NCBI RefSeq assembly: GCF_900106535.1
Contig: NZ_FNOH01000011.1
Location: 231,269 to 295,268 of the forward strand
From: Myxococcus xanthus
Lineage (GTDB): Bacteria; Myxococcota; Myxococcia; Myxococcales; Myxococcaceae
Reading direction: 5' to 3'
DNA length: 64,000 nucleotides
Below, one piece after another: positions 21,813 to 31,267 of the stretch. The notes beneath the pieces were generated by a model that saw only the letters and a program-made list of their open reading frames with translations, did not search any database and was not told where the DNA came from. The position numbers and the translations under genes were made by a program. Each line of letters begins with the position of its first letter. Within the stretch, counting starts at the first letter, position 1.

Positions 21813-22889
21813 TCAAGGAAACCCGGGCGGCCGACCTTCCTCGGCCGCCCGCAGTCGCGCGCCGGGGTTGAGTTCAAAGGCGAGCCCGAACTGCCACAGC
21901 GCCACGGGCTCCAGGAACAGGATGTTGTAGTAGTCCTGTCCCTTCACGTACCGCGCGAAGACGCCGAAGCCCGCGCCCCACCGGGGGTAGACGCCGAACT
22001 CAGCCTTCCACGTGGCCCGCTGCGAGGGCGTCTCCCCGAAGGGCTGCGACACGGACACTTCCAACGGGAAACGGTGGTTGCTCCATGTGCGCTGGCCCAT
22101 GACGCCGGCCGCCCAGTGTCCGTCACCGTAGACGAAACGCTGGGCGCGGGTGATGCGGCCAGGGCCCATGGAGGTGTTCAGCTCGAAGGCGGCGAACCCG
22201 CCCACCAACCACGCGTTGCGCAGGTCCGGCTCCACGTCGAAAGCCAACCGGCTGTGGAACTCCATGCGGAAGAGGTTCGTCGTGAAGCTGCCGGACACCT
22301 CGTTCAGCGGCAGTTGCCCTTCCGACGGCGTGCACCCGGATTCGCCGCGCGTCTGGTTGCTGTAGAAGCACCCGGACTCCCCATTCGAGTAGTGCCCCAC
22401 GATGACGTTGAGCGCGAGCGCCAATCCCCGCACCGCCGCGCCCTCTGCCCGAGGCTTCGCCAGCGGTCGCAGGTGCGCCACCTGGAACGTCGCCTTCGCG
22501 ATGAAGGACGGCGGGATGGCGGGGTCGCTCGGCGTGTCCACGATGCGCAACTGCACCGCCGGGGTGATGATGAGCGACAGGAAATACTCACCACCGGGCC
22601 GCGTGAAGTCTCCGTGATGGAGTTGTGGCAGAAAGAGGTTGGGCGCCACCTGCGCCTCGAAGATGAGCTTCTCCGGGGAGTTCGGCGCCCCCTGACGGCG
22701 AATGCGGTTGGGGGAGTCGAGGATGTAGCTGCGGTCCAGGAAGAGTGGGATCGGCGCGTCGTATTCCACGTGCCACCCGTCCGCGCGGACGACGCCCGCC
22801 AGCAGGACACACGTCCCCCACAACAGGGCGGCCCACCACCGCTGGACTCCGCCCCCTGCCCCCCACGCCCTGGACGCCCCATGATTCAC
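21813..22889 (-). CDS. Outer-membrane protein, hypothetical
   Basis: About 358 residues from a GTG at 22889 preceded by TGAGG; an in-frame ATG further upstream at 23027 would add a 46-residue non-signal extension. A signal-like segment (WWAALLWGTCVLLAGVVRA) precedes a strand-rich body with features of a surface barrel: HYSNGESGCFYSNQTRGESGC, GSFTTNLFRMEFHSRLAFDVEP, ARYVKGQDYYNILFLEP. It resembles proteins annotated as phospholipase A1-like or conserved outer-membrane proteins, without clear catalytic residues. It lies downstream of the HEAT-repeat gene on the same strand and converges with the lipoprotein gene ending at 21806. Confidence 0.6.
   Translation of the reverse strand: MNHGASRAWGAGGGVQRWWAALLWGTCVLLAGVVRADGWHVEYDAPIPLFLDRSYILDSPNRIRRQGAPNSPEKLIFEAQVAPNLFLPQLHHGDFTRPGGEYFLSLIITPAVQLRIVDTPSDPAIPPSFIAKATFQVAHLRPLAKPRAEGAAVRGLALALNVIVGHYSNGESGCFYSNQTRGESGCTPSEGQLPLNEVSGSFTTNLFRMEFHSRLAFDVEPDLRNAWLVGGFAAFELNTSMGPGRITRAQRFVYGDGHWAAGVMGQRTWSNHRFPLEVSVSQPFGETPSQRATWKAEFGVYPRWGAGFGVFARYVKGQDYYNILFLEPVALWQFGLAFELNPGARLRAAEEGRPPGFP
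21825..21850. terminator. Hairpin inside the 3' end of the minus-strand gene
   Basis: A 10-bp stem (21825-21834 with 21841-21850) and a 6-base loop, just past the plus-strand stop at 21806. It lacks a T run and lies in coding sequence of the convergent gene, so its role as terminator is tentative. Confidence 0.4.
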
Positions 22890-23051
22890 GGGGCCGGACC
22901 TCAGGCCTGTGGCCAGTGGGTTGTCACCTGCCCCCGTGGACCGCACGCGCGCTCGGGGGCATTCACACGCGTCAGCGTCAGGCGCGCACACACTTCCCGG
23001 CCCGGCGGTCTCACGGCCATTGCACACCCGCGGACAGCCGGACGCGTGAAG

Positions 23052-24719
23052 TCAGGGCGCGCCGGGGATGCGCCAGCCGTCCGCTCGCAGCGCCTTGCGC
23101 AGCCGTGGCGTGTCCTTCACGGGGTCCCAGGCACCACAGGCCCAGGGCAGCACCTCGTCCACGATGGCACGGTGGACCTGTCGTGCCGACGCATGCGGGC
23201 TGAGCGGTTCTGGAGACTCCTCGCTGGCGCCCAGCGCGAAGGTGATGACCGACCGGCGGCTCAGCGCCCGGCACGCGGCATGGACGCACGCGCCCAGGGG
23301 GTCCACTTCAGGCGGGCGCGGTGCGACGGGCGCGGACGGCCGGGGGACACACCCGCAGGCGTAGTTCACCGACCAGGCGGCGGAGAAGGCATCCGGCGCG
23401 CAAAACTGGCTGGGGGTGAAGTTTCCCACCTCGGCCACCTGCGCCGCGTGCTCCTCCGAGGGCTCGCAGAGCCAGCGGTCCATGGCCATGACCGCGCGGC
23501 GTGACCAGTCGTTGTTCGGGTCCTGGGACTCCCACAGCCACAGCACATGCCTCGCGGCGGCGAGCGCCACGCGCACCTCCACCTCGGTACCGAAGGCGGC
23601 CAGGGACTCAAGCCACGGGCGAAGCGCCAGGGACGGCTCCTCGGTGCGCTCGACGGGCCACGCCACGTCCGTCAAGAGCGCGGCGCAGAGCGGCTCCTGG
23701 AAACGGTCCGTCCTCAAGGGCGGCGCTTGCTGTCGCAGCACCGCGCGCGTGATGTCGTCCATGACGGCGTCCACATAGGGTGCCAGGACCTCGACGGACC
23801 GGAGCGCGTCGAGCGGCGCCAGCGCCTCCGCGCCCCGGACGCCCAGCCGGGCGATGAACAAGAGGGCTCGCTTCCCATCTTCGAGCCGTCGGGTCTCACC
23901 GAGCGGGCCCCGCCAGGAAGGCGGAGGCGGCCCGTCTTCTTGCCGGCGCGATCTCGCGCTACTCGCCACTTCGAGCAGTCTTGGAATCGCTCGTGACGGC
24001 GCCAGCAGCGACAGCACGCGCAGGGCCTCATTCCGATTCTCATCGTCCACAATGGCCTGCTCCTCCAGCGCGGTGAGGACCTCTTCGTCGCGCGGAAAGC
24101 GAGCGAGGACATGGAGCCCCTCCCGGCGCACCGCGCGGTGGGCATCTCCGAGCAGCGATAGCGCGGCGACGCGAACCTCGTCCGGCAACGGGTCCTGCAT
24201 CGCCGCCAGCACCTGCGCCGCGTGCTGCCGCGTCGGCGTGTCGCCCCGCTCCTTGAGACACGGCAGGACGGCGCGCAGGGCCATGGGGGTGGCGCGTGGG
24301 CGCATGCGCGTCAGCACCGCCAACGCCATTCGCCGGACCCGCGCCACGGGCTGACGGAGCACGTCGAGGAGCGCCGGAATCGCACAGGTGGGGAGCGGGT
24401 CGATGGTGCCCAGCGCCGCGACGCACTGCCCGAGCATGTTGCGCGTGGCTTGCCAGGAAGCCTCCTGGTCCGCTCGCACCAGGGCCTCTATGAGCGCGGG
24501 CACCGCCGCGAGCCCTGCCTGGCACACGCGGTCATGTGCATCCCTGCCGTCGAACCAGCGGATGCGGTCTCCGGCGAGCGCGGCAATCCACTCGCGCACC
24601 GTCTTTCCTTCCACCTGGTAGCCGGAACGAACCAGCGCGGTATCCAGCCGCCGCAGCGAGGCGAGGTCATCCGGCCGCGCCTTGCGCCACAACGCATCAA
24701 GGTCTTCGTGTTCGGCCAT
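23052..24719 (-). CDS. HEAT-repeat protein
   Basis: 555 residues, soluble, with no signal peptide. From about residue 75 it shows helical repeats with the HEAT pattern (AVPALIEALVRADQEA, AIPALLDVLRQPVARVRRMALAVL, VRVAALSLLGDAHRAVRREGLHVLARF, NEALRVLSLLAPSRAIPRLLEVA). The C-terminal 150 residues carry several cysteines (NYACGCVPRP, CVHAACRAL). Such alpha-solenoids serve as protein-binding scaffolds; no partner is evident. The start at 24719 is the ATG nearest the conserved N-terminal helix and has only a weak ribosome site. Confidence 0.75.
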   Translation of the reverse strand: MAEHEDLDALWRKARPDDLASLRRLDTALVRSGYQVEGKTVREWIAALAGDRIRWFDGRDAHDRVCQAGLAAVPALIEALVRADQEASWQATRNMLGQCVAALGTIDPLPTCAIPALLDVLRQPVARVRRMALAVLTRMRPRATPMALRAVLPCLKERGDTPTRQHAAQVLAAMQDPLPDEVRVAALSLLGDAHRAVRREGLHVLARFPRDEEVLTALEEQAIVDDENRNEALRVLSLLAPSRAIPRLLEVASSARSRRQEDGPPPPSWRGPLGETRRLEDGKRALLFIARLGVRGAEALAPLDALRSVEVLAPYVDAVMDDITRAVLRQQAPPLRTDRFQEPLCAALLTDVAWPVERTEEPSLALRPWLESLAAFGTEVEVRVALAAARHVLWLWESQDPNNDWSRRAVMAMDRWLCEPSEEHAAQVAEVGNFTPSQFCAPDAFSAAWSVNYACGCVPRPSAPVAPRPPEVDPLGACVHAACRALSRRSVITFALGASEESPEPLSPHASARQVHRAIVDEVLPWACGAWDPVKDTPRLRKALRADGWRIPGAP

Positions 24720-24831
24720 GTGCAGCCCGACGGTGAGGGGACTCAGGGAGATACTGGCAGGGAGATTACGGACATGGCCAGACGGGACCACCAGTTGGGG
24801 GCCTGACGCGGTCGCGATATGACGTCACGCC

Positions 24832-26091
24832 ATGAACCCGTTCCGTCTCCCTTTGCGCCTGGGCGTCGTGTGCTGTCTGTTGCTGTGGTCCCTTCCAGCG
24901 GAAGCGCAGTCCACCCAGGCGAGGCCCCGCGCCCGCGACCTGGGCATCACCTTCGGCGGCCAATCCGGCCCGAACAACGCCATCACCGACGTGTCCGGCG
25001 TGGAGGTGGGCCACACGACGCTGATTTCGGGTGACACCCGCGGCCCGCGCGGCAAGGGCGCGGTGCGCACCGGCGTCACCGCCGTGCTGCCTCGCGGCAA
25101 GGACGGTGTGTCCGAGGACGTCTTCGCCGCCATCTACGCCCTCAACGGCAATGGCGAGATGACGGGCTCCCACTGGCTCACCGAATCCGGCCAGCTCGCC
25201 GGCCCCGTGATGCTCACCAACACCAATGACGTGGGCACCGTGCGCGACTCCGTCATCTCCTGGGCGATGAAGCGCGGATTGGAGTGGGAGCTGGGGCTGC
25301 CCGTCGTCGCGGAGACGTGGGATGGCCTGCTGAATGACATCTACGGCTTCCACGTGAAGGCCACGCACGCCCACCGCGCGCTCGACAGCGCCAAGAGTGG
25401 TCCCGTCGCGGAGGGCTCGGTGGGCGGCGGCACGGGGATGGTGTGCCACAGCTTCAAGGCCGGCATCGGCACGGCGTCACGCAAGCTGCCCGAGTCGGAG
25501 GGCGGCTACACCGTGGGCGTGCTGTTGCAGTGCAACTACGGCGCGCGGCACCTCTTCACCGTGGAGGGCGTGCCCGTGGGCGAGGAGATCAACGACCTGC
25601 GCCCCTGCTACACCGGGCCCAAGAAGCCGAGCCCCGGCATGTTCAAGGACTTGCCAGCCTGCTCGGCGTCGCGCGGCGACACCCAGCCCCGCACGCCCGA
25701 GGGCGCCGGCTCCATCATCGTGGTGGTGGCGACGGACGCACCGCTGCTGCCGCATCAACTGGAGCGGCTGGCGAAGCGCGTGCCGCTGGGCATCGGGAAG
25801 ATGGGAGGCCTGGGGGGCAACTCCTCCGGCGACATCTTCGTGGCCTTCTCCACGCAGCGGCTGAAGCCCCCCACCGGCACGGACGTGGCCGGTGTCTCGA
25901 CGCTCGACAACGAGCGAATGACGCCGCTCTTCGAGGCCACCATCCAGGCCACGCAGGAGGCCATCCTCAACTCGATGCTGGCCTCCGACACGATGACGGG
26001 CGCGGAGAGCAGCCGCGTCTACGGCCTGCCCCAGGACCGGCTCATCCAGGTGATGAAGAAGTACGGCCGGCTGGCGCCCCCCGCGCCGTGA
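24832..26091 (+). CDS. P1 family (DmpA) aminopeptidase, secreted
   Basis: A 419-residue self-processing aminopeptidase/D-esterase of the N-terminal-nucleophile-like DmpA family. A signal peptide (LGVVCCLLLWSLPAEA, about 10-25) precedes the mature start. Family motifs: GPNNAITDVSGVEVGHTTL, TGVTAVLPRG, VGGGTGMVCHSFKAGIGTAS, NYGARHLF. The autoproteolysis site is Gly293-Ser294 in EGAGSIIVVVATDAPL; Ser294 becomes the nucleophile of the beta-subunit. It removes N-terminal residues from peptides or amides, here in the periplasm or outside. It is divergent from the HEAT-repeat gene. Confidence 0.9.
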   Translation: MNPFRLPLRLGVVCCLLLWSLPAEAQSTQARPRARDLGITFGGQSGPNNAITDVSGVEVGHTTLISGDTRGPRGKGAVRTGVTAVLPRGKDGVSEDVFAAIYALNGNGEMTGSHWLTESGQLAGPVMLTNTNDVGTVRDSVISWAMKRGLEWELGLPVVAETWDGLLNDIYGFHVKATHAHRALDSAKSGPVAEGSVGGGTGMVCHSFKAGIGTASRKLPESEGGYTVGVLLQCNYGARHLFTVEGVPVGEEINDLRPCYTGPKKPSPGMFKDLPACSASRGDTQPRTPEGAGSIIVVVATDAPLLPHQLERLAKRVPLGIGKMGGLGGNSSGDIFVAFSTQRLKPPTGTDVAGVSTLDNERMTPLFEATIQATQEAILNSMLASDTMTGAESSRVYGLPQDRLIQVMKKYGRLAPPAP

Positions 26092-26100
26092 CGCCGCGCG

Positions 26101-26124
26101 CGCCTCAGTCCGCGCGCTGAGGCG
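26101..26124. terminator. Hairpin between convergent genes
   Basis: CGCCTCAG (26101-26108) pairs with CTGAGGCG (26117-26124) around an 8-base loop. It overlaps the stop codon of the DUF885 gene and lies ten bases after the P1 peptidase stop. No T run is present. Confidence 0.5.
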
Positions 26125-27925
26125 TGGGCGCGGCGGCCCCACGCTGCCGCGCCTGGACCCACGCCTGCACCCGCGCCTCGAGGATGTCCAGCGGCAGGGA
26201 GCCGTCGAGCAGCACGACGTCGTGGAACTCGCGCACGTCGAAGCCCGGGCCCAGGGCCTGCTCCGCGCGCGTGCGCATCTCGCGAATCTTGAGCTGCCCT
26301 ACCTTGTACGCCAGCGCCTGCCCCGGCCAGGCGATGTAGCGGTCAATCTCGTTGGTGGTGTCCAGCTCCTGGCGCGGCGAGTTCTCCATGAAGAAGTCGA
26401 GCGCCTGCTGCCGCGTCCACTTCTTCACGTGCATGCCGGTGTCGACGACGAGCCGCACCGCGCGCCACATGTCGTAGGCCAACTGGCCGAACTTGTCATA
26501 CGGGCTGGTGTACAGGCCCAGCTCGTCGCCCAGCGTCTCACAGTAGAGCGCCCAGCCTTCGCCATAGGCCACGTAGTAGCCGTAGCGGCGGAACTCGGGC
26601 AGGCCGGGCTGCTCGGCGGCCAGGGCTGTCTGCAGATGGTGACCGGGCACGGCTTCATGCAGCGTGAGCGGCACCATCTCCCACAGGGGGCGCGTCTCTG
26701 GCCGGTACAGGTTCACCAGGTACGTGCCCGGCCGCGAGCCATCCGACGCCCCTGGGTAATAGAAGCCGGTGGTCGCGTCCGGCGCCATGGCCTCCGGCGT
26801 CGGCTCCACGCCATAGGGCTGCCGGGGCAGCGTCTTGAACAGCCGCACCAGCGACGGGTCGATGCGCTTGGACAAGGCCCGGTAGCGCATCAGCAGTTCG
26901 TCCCCGTCCCGCGCATAGAAGCGCGCATCCGTCCGCAGGAAGCGGAAGAACTCCGCCAGCGTGCCCTTGAAGCCCGTCTGGGCCTTCACCGCCTCCATCT
27001 CCGCGCGCAGGCGCTGGACCTCAGCCAAGCCGAGCGCGTGAATCTCCTCCGCGCCCAGGCCGGTGGTGGTGAACTTGCGCGCGAGGAAGGCATACAGCTC
27101 CGCGCCGTCGGGCAACTGCCAGATGCCCACCGCCTCCGTGCCCTTCGGGACATACTCCTCGGTGAGGAACTGGTGGAAGCGCTTCAGCGCGGGGAGCACG
27201 CCCTGCGCAATCGCCGCGCGGCCCGCCGCGGACAGGCGTTGCTGCTCCGCGGAGGCAATGCCCTTGGGGAAGCGGCGGAACGGCGCGAAGAAGCCGCTGT
27301 CCGCCGGGTCCGCCACGAGCTGCTTCGCCACCTGCGGCGGAATCCGCTGGAGGACGACCTGGGGGTGGATGCGCTTCTCACGCAGTCCCTCGCGCAGCAG
27401 CGCCAGCACCTGGTCCACGTAGGTCCCGAAGCCCTGGAGCCTGGCCACCCAGTCCTCGTAGTCCTTCACCGTCTCGAAGCGCAGGTTGTCCGCGAGCTGG
27501 TAGGCCGTCTGCACGCCCGGCGGCTGTTTGATGCCCTCCGGGATGCCGCCCATGTGGTTCACCGGCATCAGGTACGTCTTGAAGCGGTGCTCCTCCACCC
27601 ACGTCTCGTAGTCGCGGCGGAACAGGTCGTAGTTGAGCTGGTCCGCGGCGGAGAGCGCCTTGCGGTCCACCGTCTTCAGCTTCGCGAGCACCTGGAGGTT
27701 GTGCTGGTGGTCCGCCGCGATGGCCTCGAGGCTCAGGTCATCCCAGCGGCCGTTCCAGCGCCGGTCGCCCTGCACCGACGCGTACGTCGGGCTGTGCTCC
27801 AACTGGTACTGCCATTCCTGCTGGATGAGCGCGTGCAGCGTGGCGGCGGCCTGGGGCCGGGCGTCGGCGGATTCGGGAAGCATCGTGAGGAACCCCACTG
27901 CGAAAAGAAGGACTGCGCGCGTCAT
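26105..27925 (-). CDS. DUF885 family metallohydrolase, secreted
   Basis: 606 residues with a signal peptide ([19 protein letters not shown]). It contains the DUF885 zinc-site signature [10 protein letters not shown], His423-Glu424 and His429, followed by [19 protein letters not shown], whose glutamates probably complete the site. The overall length fits the 550-620 range of the family, which is related to gluzincin peptidases and probably cleaves peptides outside the cytoplasm. Its ATG at 27925 overlaps the stop of the SNF2 gene (ATGA), so it is the second gene of that operon by translational coupling, an odd pairing of a nucleic-acid motor and a secreted hydrolase. Confidence 0.88.
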   Translation of the reverse strand: MTRAVLLFAVGFLTMLPESADARPQAAATLHALIQQEWQYQLEHSPTYASVQGDRRWNGRWDDLSLEAIAADHQHNLQVLAKLKTVDRKALSAADQLNYDLFRRDYETWVEEHRFKTYLMPVNHMGGIPEGIKQPPGVQTAYQLADNLRFETVKDYEDWVARLQGFGTYVDQVLALLREGLREKRIHPQVVLQRIPPQVAKQLVADPADSGFFAPFRRFPKGIASAEQQRLSAAGRAAIAQGVLPALKRFHQFLTEEYVPKGTEAVGIWQLPDGAELYAFLARKFTTTGLGAEEIHALGLAEVQRLRAEMEAVKAQTGFKGTLAEFFRFLRTDARFYARDGDELLMRYRALSKRIDPSLVRLFKTLPRQPYGVEPTPEAMAPDATTGFYYPGASDGSRPGTYLVNLYRPETRPLWEMVPLTLHEAVPGHHLQTALAAEQPGLPEFRRYGYYVAYGEGWALYCETLGDELGLYTSPYDKFGQLAYDMWRAVRLVVDTGMHVKKWTRQQALDFFMENSPRQELDTTNEIDRYIAWPGQALAYKVGQLKIREMRTRAEQALGPGFDVREFHDVVLLDGSLPLDILEARVQAWVQARQRGAAAPTPQRAD

Positions 27926-30873
27926 GAGAAGAGTTCGAGCAGGTCTTCCCGGGTGATGGCCGTCGCGGCGGCGGCTTCGCTCAAGGCCGCCTCGAAGATG
28001 GCCCGCTTCTTCTCCTGGAGCCCCAGGATGCGCTCCTCCACGGTGCCCTGGGACACGAGCCGGTACACCATCACCGTGCGCTCCTGGCCAATGCGGTGGG
28101 CGCGGTCCGCGGCCTGCGCCTCCGCCGCCGGGTTCCACCACGGGTCCACCAGAAAGACGTGGTCCGCCGCCGTGAGGTTGAGGCCCGTACCGCCCGCCTT
28201 GAGGGACATGAGCAGCACCGGCTCGCCCTCCTGGGACTGGAAGCGCTCGGTGACTTCGCCGCGGTTGGCCGTGGTGCCGTCCAGCCGGCCGAAGCCGATG
28301 CCCGCCGCCTTCAGGCGCGGCTCGATGAGGTCCAGCAGCGACGTCCACTGCGAGAAGACGAGCGCCTTGTGGCCTTCCGAGACGGCCGTCTCCAGCGCGT
28401 CCACCAGCGTCTCCACCTTGGATGACGTGTTGGCCCGCTGGCCCGGAACGAGCGCGGGGTGACACGCGGCCTGACGCAGCCGCAGCAGGGCCTCCAGCGC
28501 CTTGAGCACGCTGCCGCCCTCGTTCAGCAGCGCCACCACTTCCTTCCGCGTGGCCGCCATCACCGCGTCGTAGACGGAGCGCTCACGCTCATCCATCTGC
28601 ACGTGCATGACGGACTCGATGCGCGGCGGCAGCTCGGGCGCGACATCCCGCTTCAGACGCCGGAGCACGAAGGGGCGGATGCGGCGCCGCAGCCCCTCGG
28701 CCGCGTCCTGCCGGCCCTCGGAGATGGGCCGCGAAATCTTGTCCTCGAAGTGCTTGCGCCCCCCGAGCAGACCCGGGTTGGTGAAGTGCATCAGGCTCCA
28801 CAGCTCCTCCAGCCGGTTCTCCAGCGGCGTGCCGCTGAGCGCGAGCCGGAAGTTCGCCTTGAGCCCGAAGGCCGCGCGCGCCACCTGGCTGTCCGGATTC
28901 TTGATGGCCTGCGCCTCGTCCAGCACCAGCGAGTCCCACGTCTTCGCGCCGAGCACCGCCGCGTCCAGGCGCATGATGGCGTAGGTGGTGAGCGTCACGT
29001 CGGCGGACGGCTCCAGCGCGCGGCCGGGCCCGTGGTACACGCACACCTTGAGCGACGGGCGGAAGCGCTTCAGCTCCGCGGCCCAGTTGGGCAGCACGCT
29101 GGTGGGGCACACCACGAGCGACCCGGGCCCCAGGGCGCAAATCGTCTGGAGCGTCTTACCCAGACCCATGTCGTCCGCCAGGATGCCGCCCAGCCCCGCG
29201 CCGCGCAGGAAGCCCAGCCAGCTGACGCCCTGGAGCTGGTACTGGCGCAGCGTGGCGTTGAGCTCCGCGGGCAGCTCGGGCGGGGGCAGCTTCTCGAAGC
29301 CGGAGACGAGCGGCGCCAGCCGGTCCAGGCCCGGCGGAGGCGGCTGCTCCAGCGTCTCGCACAGCGCGGTGAGCTCCGGCAGCGCGTGGTTGGAGACCTT
29401 CCCATCCTCCTGCCGCGCGTTGAGCAGGTCTGCCACGCGCTGACCGTGCTTGTCCAGCCAGGCCCGGGGCAGCGGCGCCCAGCCACCACCGTCCAGAGGC
29501 ACCAGCCCCAGCCCCTCCGTCCACGCCCGGATGACGGCGGCGGCGTCCACGGCCTTGACCTCGCCCTTGGCCCCCTCCACCTGGAAGGAGAGCTGGAAGC
29601 GCACGTCGGGGACGCCCTGCCCCGTGACGCTGGACTCCAGGTGGAGCGACGGGCGCAGCTTGACGTCGGGGCTCACCAGCCCCGCCGCGTCACCGGCGAG
29701 GTCGCCGCGCCAACGCCGCAGCTTGTCCGCCCAGCGCACCATCTCCGAGCCCTGCACCGTCAGCCGGCGGCCGGGCACCAGGTTCAGCTCGTCGCGCAGT
29801 TGGTGGATGAGGCGCTGCTCGGCGGCCTCGTCGCGCAGCGGCACCGCGCCGCGCAGGTACACCATGCGCCCATTGTCGATGCGCACCACCGGCGGCGCGC
29901 CGTAGACGAGCGTGGGCAGCACGGACAGGCCGGCGTCGAGCTGGTTCAGCTCCAGCAGGATGCGCGGCTTCAGCTCCCGGTCCAGGCGCGGCAGCCGCTT
30001 GCTGCGGACCTCCACCGGCAGGCGGCGGCCCAGCTCGGGCATGATTTTGGAGGTCAAGTCACCCAGGTGGTCCGCCGAGTACGTGCGGACGATGGGCAGG
30101 TTCTGCAGCCAGGGGCCGGACATGGTCGTCTCGCCCAGGCGGACCAGCGTATCGCTCGCGAGCGCCACCCCGGGACTGACCACCTCCTGGACGCGCGGGT
30201 CCTTGCTCACCGTCACCACAATCTGGCCGCTGCGGTCCTCCACCACCGCGCGTGGCAGCACCTGCTCGTCGGACACCGCCACCGGGCGCCCGTCGAGCAA
30301 CACGTTGCGCGCCGACTCCAGCACCTTGAGCACCGCCTCCAGCGTCTCCGGCGCCAGGGTGCCACGTGTGCGCCGCTGCTCCAGGATGCGGTCGGCCAGC
30401 AGGTCCGCGTTCTCCACCTGGAGCTTCGCGGCCTCCGCGGGCCGGGCCATCAACGACGTCAGGCTGCCCTCCAGCGGCGTCTCCGCGCCGTCCACCTGGA
30501 CGATGGAGCGGCGCAGCTCCAGGCCGCCGTCCACGCGGGTGAAGTGGTAGACGACGCGGGCCCAGCGGGTGGCCGCCGTCTCCATGGGCGTGTCCTGCTT
30601 CTCCGCCTGCTGGATGGAGATGGCCGCCGCCACCACGTGCTCGCAGGGGTCCACCTGACTGGGGCAGTCGCACTCCCAGGCGTCGTCGTTCGGGTACAGG
30701 ACGACCGTGAGGGCGACCGGGCGCCCCTTGGCGCGGACCCTCAGCTCCAGCTCGCCCCCTTTCTGGGACTGGAGCACCACGGCTCCGGAGCGGGCGAGGT
30801 TCACGCCGTTGGACCAGATTCCCGGCTTGGCTTCCTTCCGGACGGTTTCGAGCAGTTGGGCGGTGGCGGACAT
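27922..30873 (-). CDS. SWIM-SNF2 family DEAD/DEAH-type helicase
   Basis: 983 residues. An N-terminal SWIM zinc motif ([17 protein letters not shown], about 70-86) is followed by a beta-rich region and a SWI2/SNF2 ATPase core. Motif I is DDMGLGKT, motif II is [12 protein letters not shown], motif III is [21 protein letters not shown], and the C-terminal lobe has [45 protein letters not shown] and DRAHRIGQ. Bacterial RapA-like or HepA-like proteins of this type remodel RNA polymerase or nucleoprotein complexes. The start at 30873 has AGGGAAG upstream. The stop overlaps the start of the DUF885 gene. Confidence 0.93.
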   Translation of the reverse strand: MSATAQLLETVRKEAKPGIWSNGVNLARSGAVVLQSQKGGELELRVRAKGRPVALTVVLYPNDDAWECDCPSQVDPCEHVVAAAISIQQAEKQDTPMETAATRWARVVYHFTRVDGGLELRRSIVQVDGAETPLEGSLTSLMARPAEAAKLQVENADLLADRILEQRRTRGTLAPETLEAVLKVLESARNVLLDGRPVAVSDEQVLPRAVVEDRSGQIVVTVSKDPRVQEVVSPGVALASDTLVRLGETTMSGPWLQNLPIVRTYSADHLGDLTSKIMPELGRRLPVEVRSKRLPRLDRELKPRILLELNQLDAGLSVLPTLVYGAPPVVRIDNGRMVYLRGAVPLRDEAAEQRLIHQLRDELNLVPGRRLTVQGSEMVRWADKLRRWRGDLAGDAAGLVSPDVKLRPSLHLESSVTGQGVPDVRFQLSFQVEGAKGEVKAVDAAAVIRAWTEGLGLVPLDGGGWAPLPRAWLDKHGQRVADLLNARQEDGKVSNHALPELTALCETLEQPPPPGLDRLAPLVSGFEKLPPPELPAELNATLRQYQLQGVSWLGFLRGAGLGGILADDMGLGKTLQTICALGPGSLVVCPTSVLPNWAAELKRFRPSLKVCVYHGPGRALEPSADVTLTTYAIMRLDAAVLGAKTWDSLVLDEAQAIKNPDSQVARAAFGLKANFRLALSGTPLENRLEELWSLMHFTNPGLLGGRKHFEDKISRPISEGRQDAAEGLRRRIRPFVLRRLKRDVAPELPPRIESVMHVQMDERERSVYDAVMAATRKEVVALLNEGGSVLKALEALLRLRQAACHPALVPGQRANTSSKVETLVDALETAVSEGHKALVFSQWTSLLDLIEPRLKAAGIGFGRLDGTTANRGEVTERFQSQEGEPVLLMSLKAGGTGLNLTAADHVFLVDPWWNPAAEAQAADRAHRIGQERTVMVYRLVSQGTVEERILGLQEKKRAIFEAALSEAAAATAITREDLLELFS

Positions 30874-30964
30874 GGGGCGTTGCTTCCCTACGCCCCGAGA
30901 ATGCATCGCGCAACGGCCATGAGCGCGCACCGTCGCGTGGCAGGCGGCCTCCCCCTGCCCCGGC

Positions 30965-31141
30965 TCAGGCGAAATCCCCCGCCTGGACGCGGCGGACGAT
31001 GGGGTCCGCGCTCCGGAAGCTGTTGGCCAGAACGTGAAGCCCTGCTTGGGAAAACTTCAACGGCAGCGGCCCACCGCCCGCGCCGCTGCCGATGATGAGC
31101 GCGTCGTACAAATCACTCCCACCGTCCCGCTTGGATTGCAT
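30965..31141 (-). pseudogene. Remnant of a GMC-family FAD oxidoreductase (N-terminus only)
   Basis: The 58-residue frame begins like a glucose-methanol-choline oxidoreductase: [27 protein letters not shown] is the FAD dinucleotide-binding beta-alpha-beta with GxGxxGG. Normally this is followed by the Glu that binds the ribose (as in VLEKG), but here the sequence breaks off into unrelated [11 protein letters not shown] and ends after 20 more residues. A complete enzyme has about 500 residues, so this is a truncated fossil. It lies 127 bases from the lanthipeptide synthetase gene and may mark a recombination border of that cluster. Confidence 0.6.
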
Positions 31142-31267
31142 GCCAAGCGAACACGGGCGCCCAGCATTGACAGGCAAAGATGAAATGACTTACCTGTATC
31201 ACAGTCATCTCCCTGCTACTCCAACGAAGCCAGCTCACCGGGTTTTGCCCAGGAAACGAGAGGACGC

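Noticed and set aside
28459..31095. An 878-codon plus-strand open frame over the SNF2 gene
   Set aside because: Antisense shadow, Gln/His/Arg-rich, while the minus strand carries all SNF2 helicase motifs.
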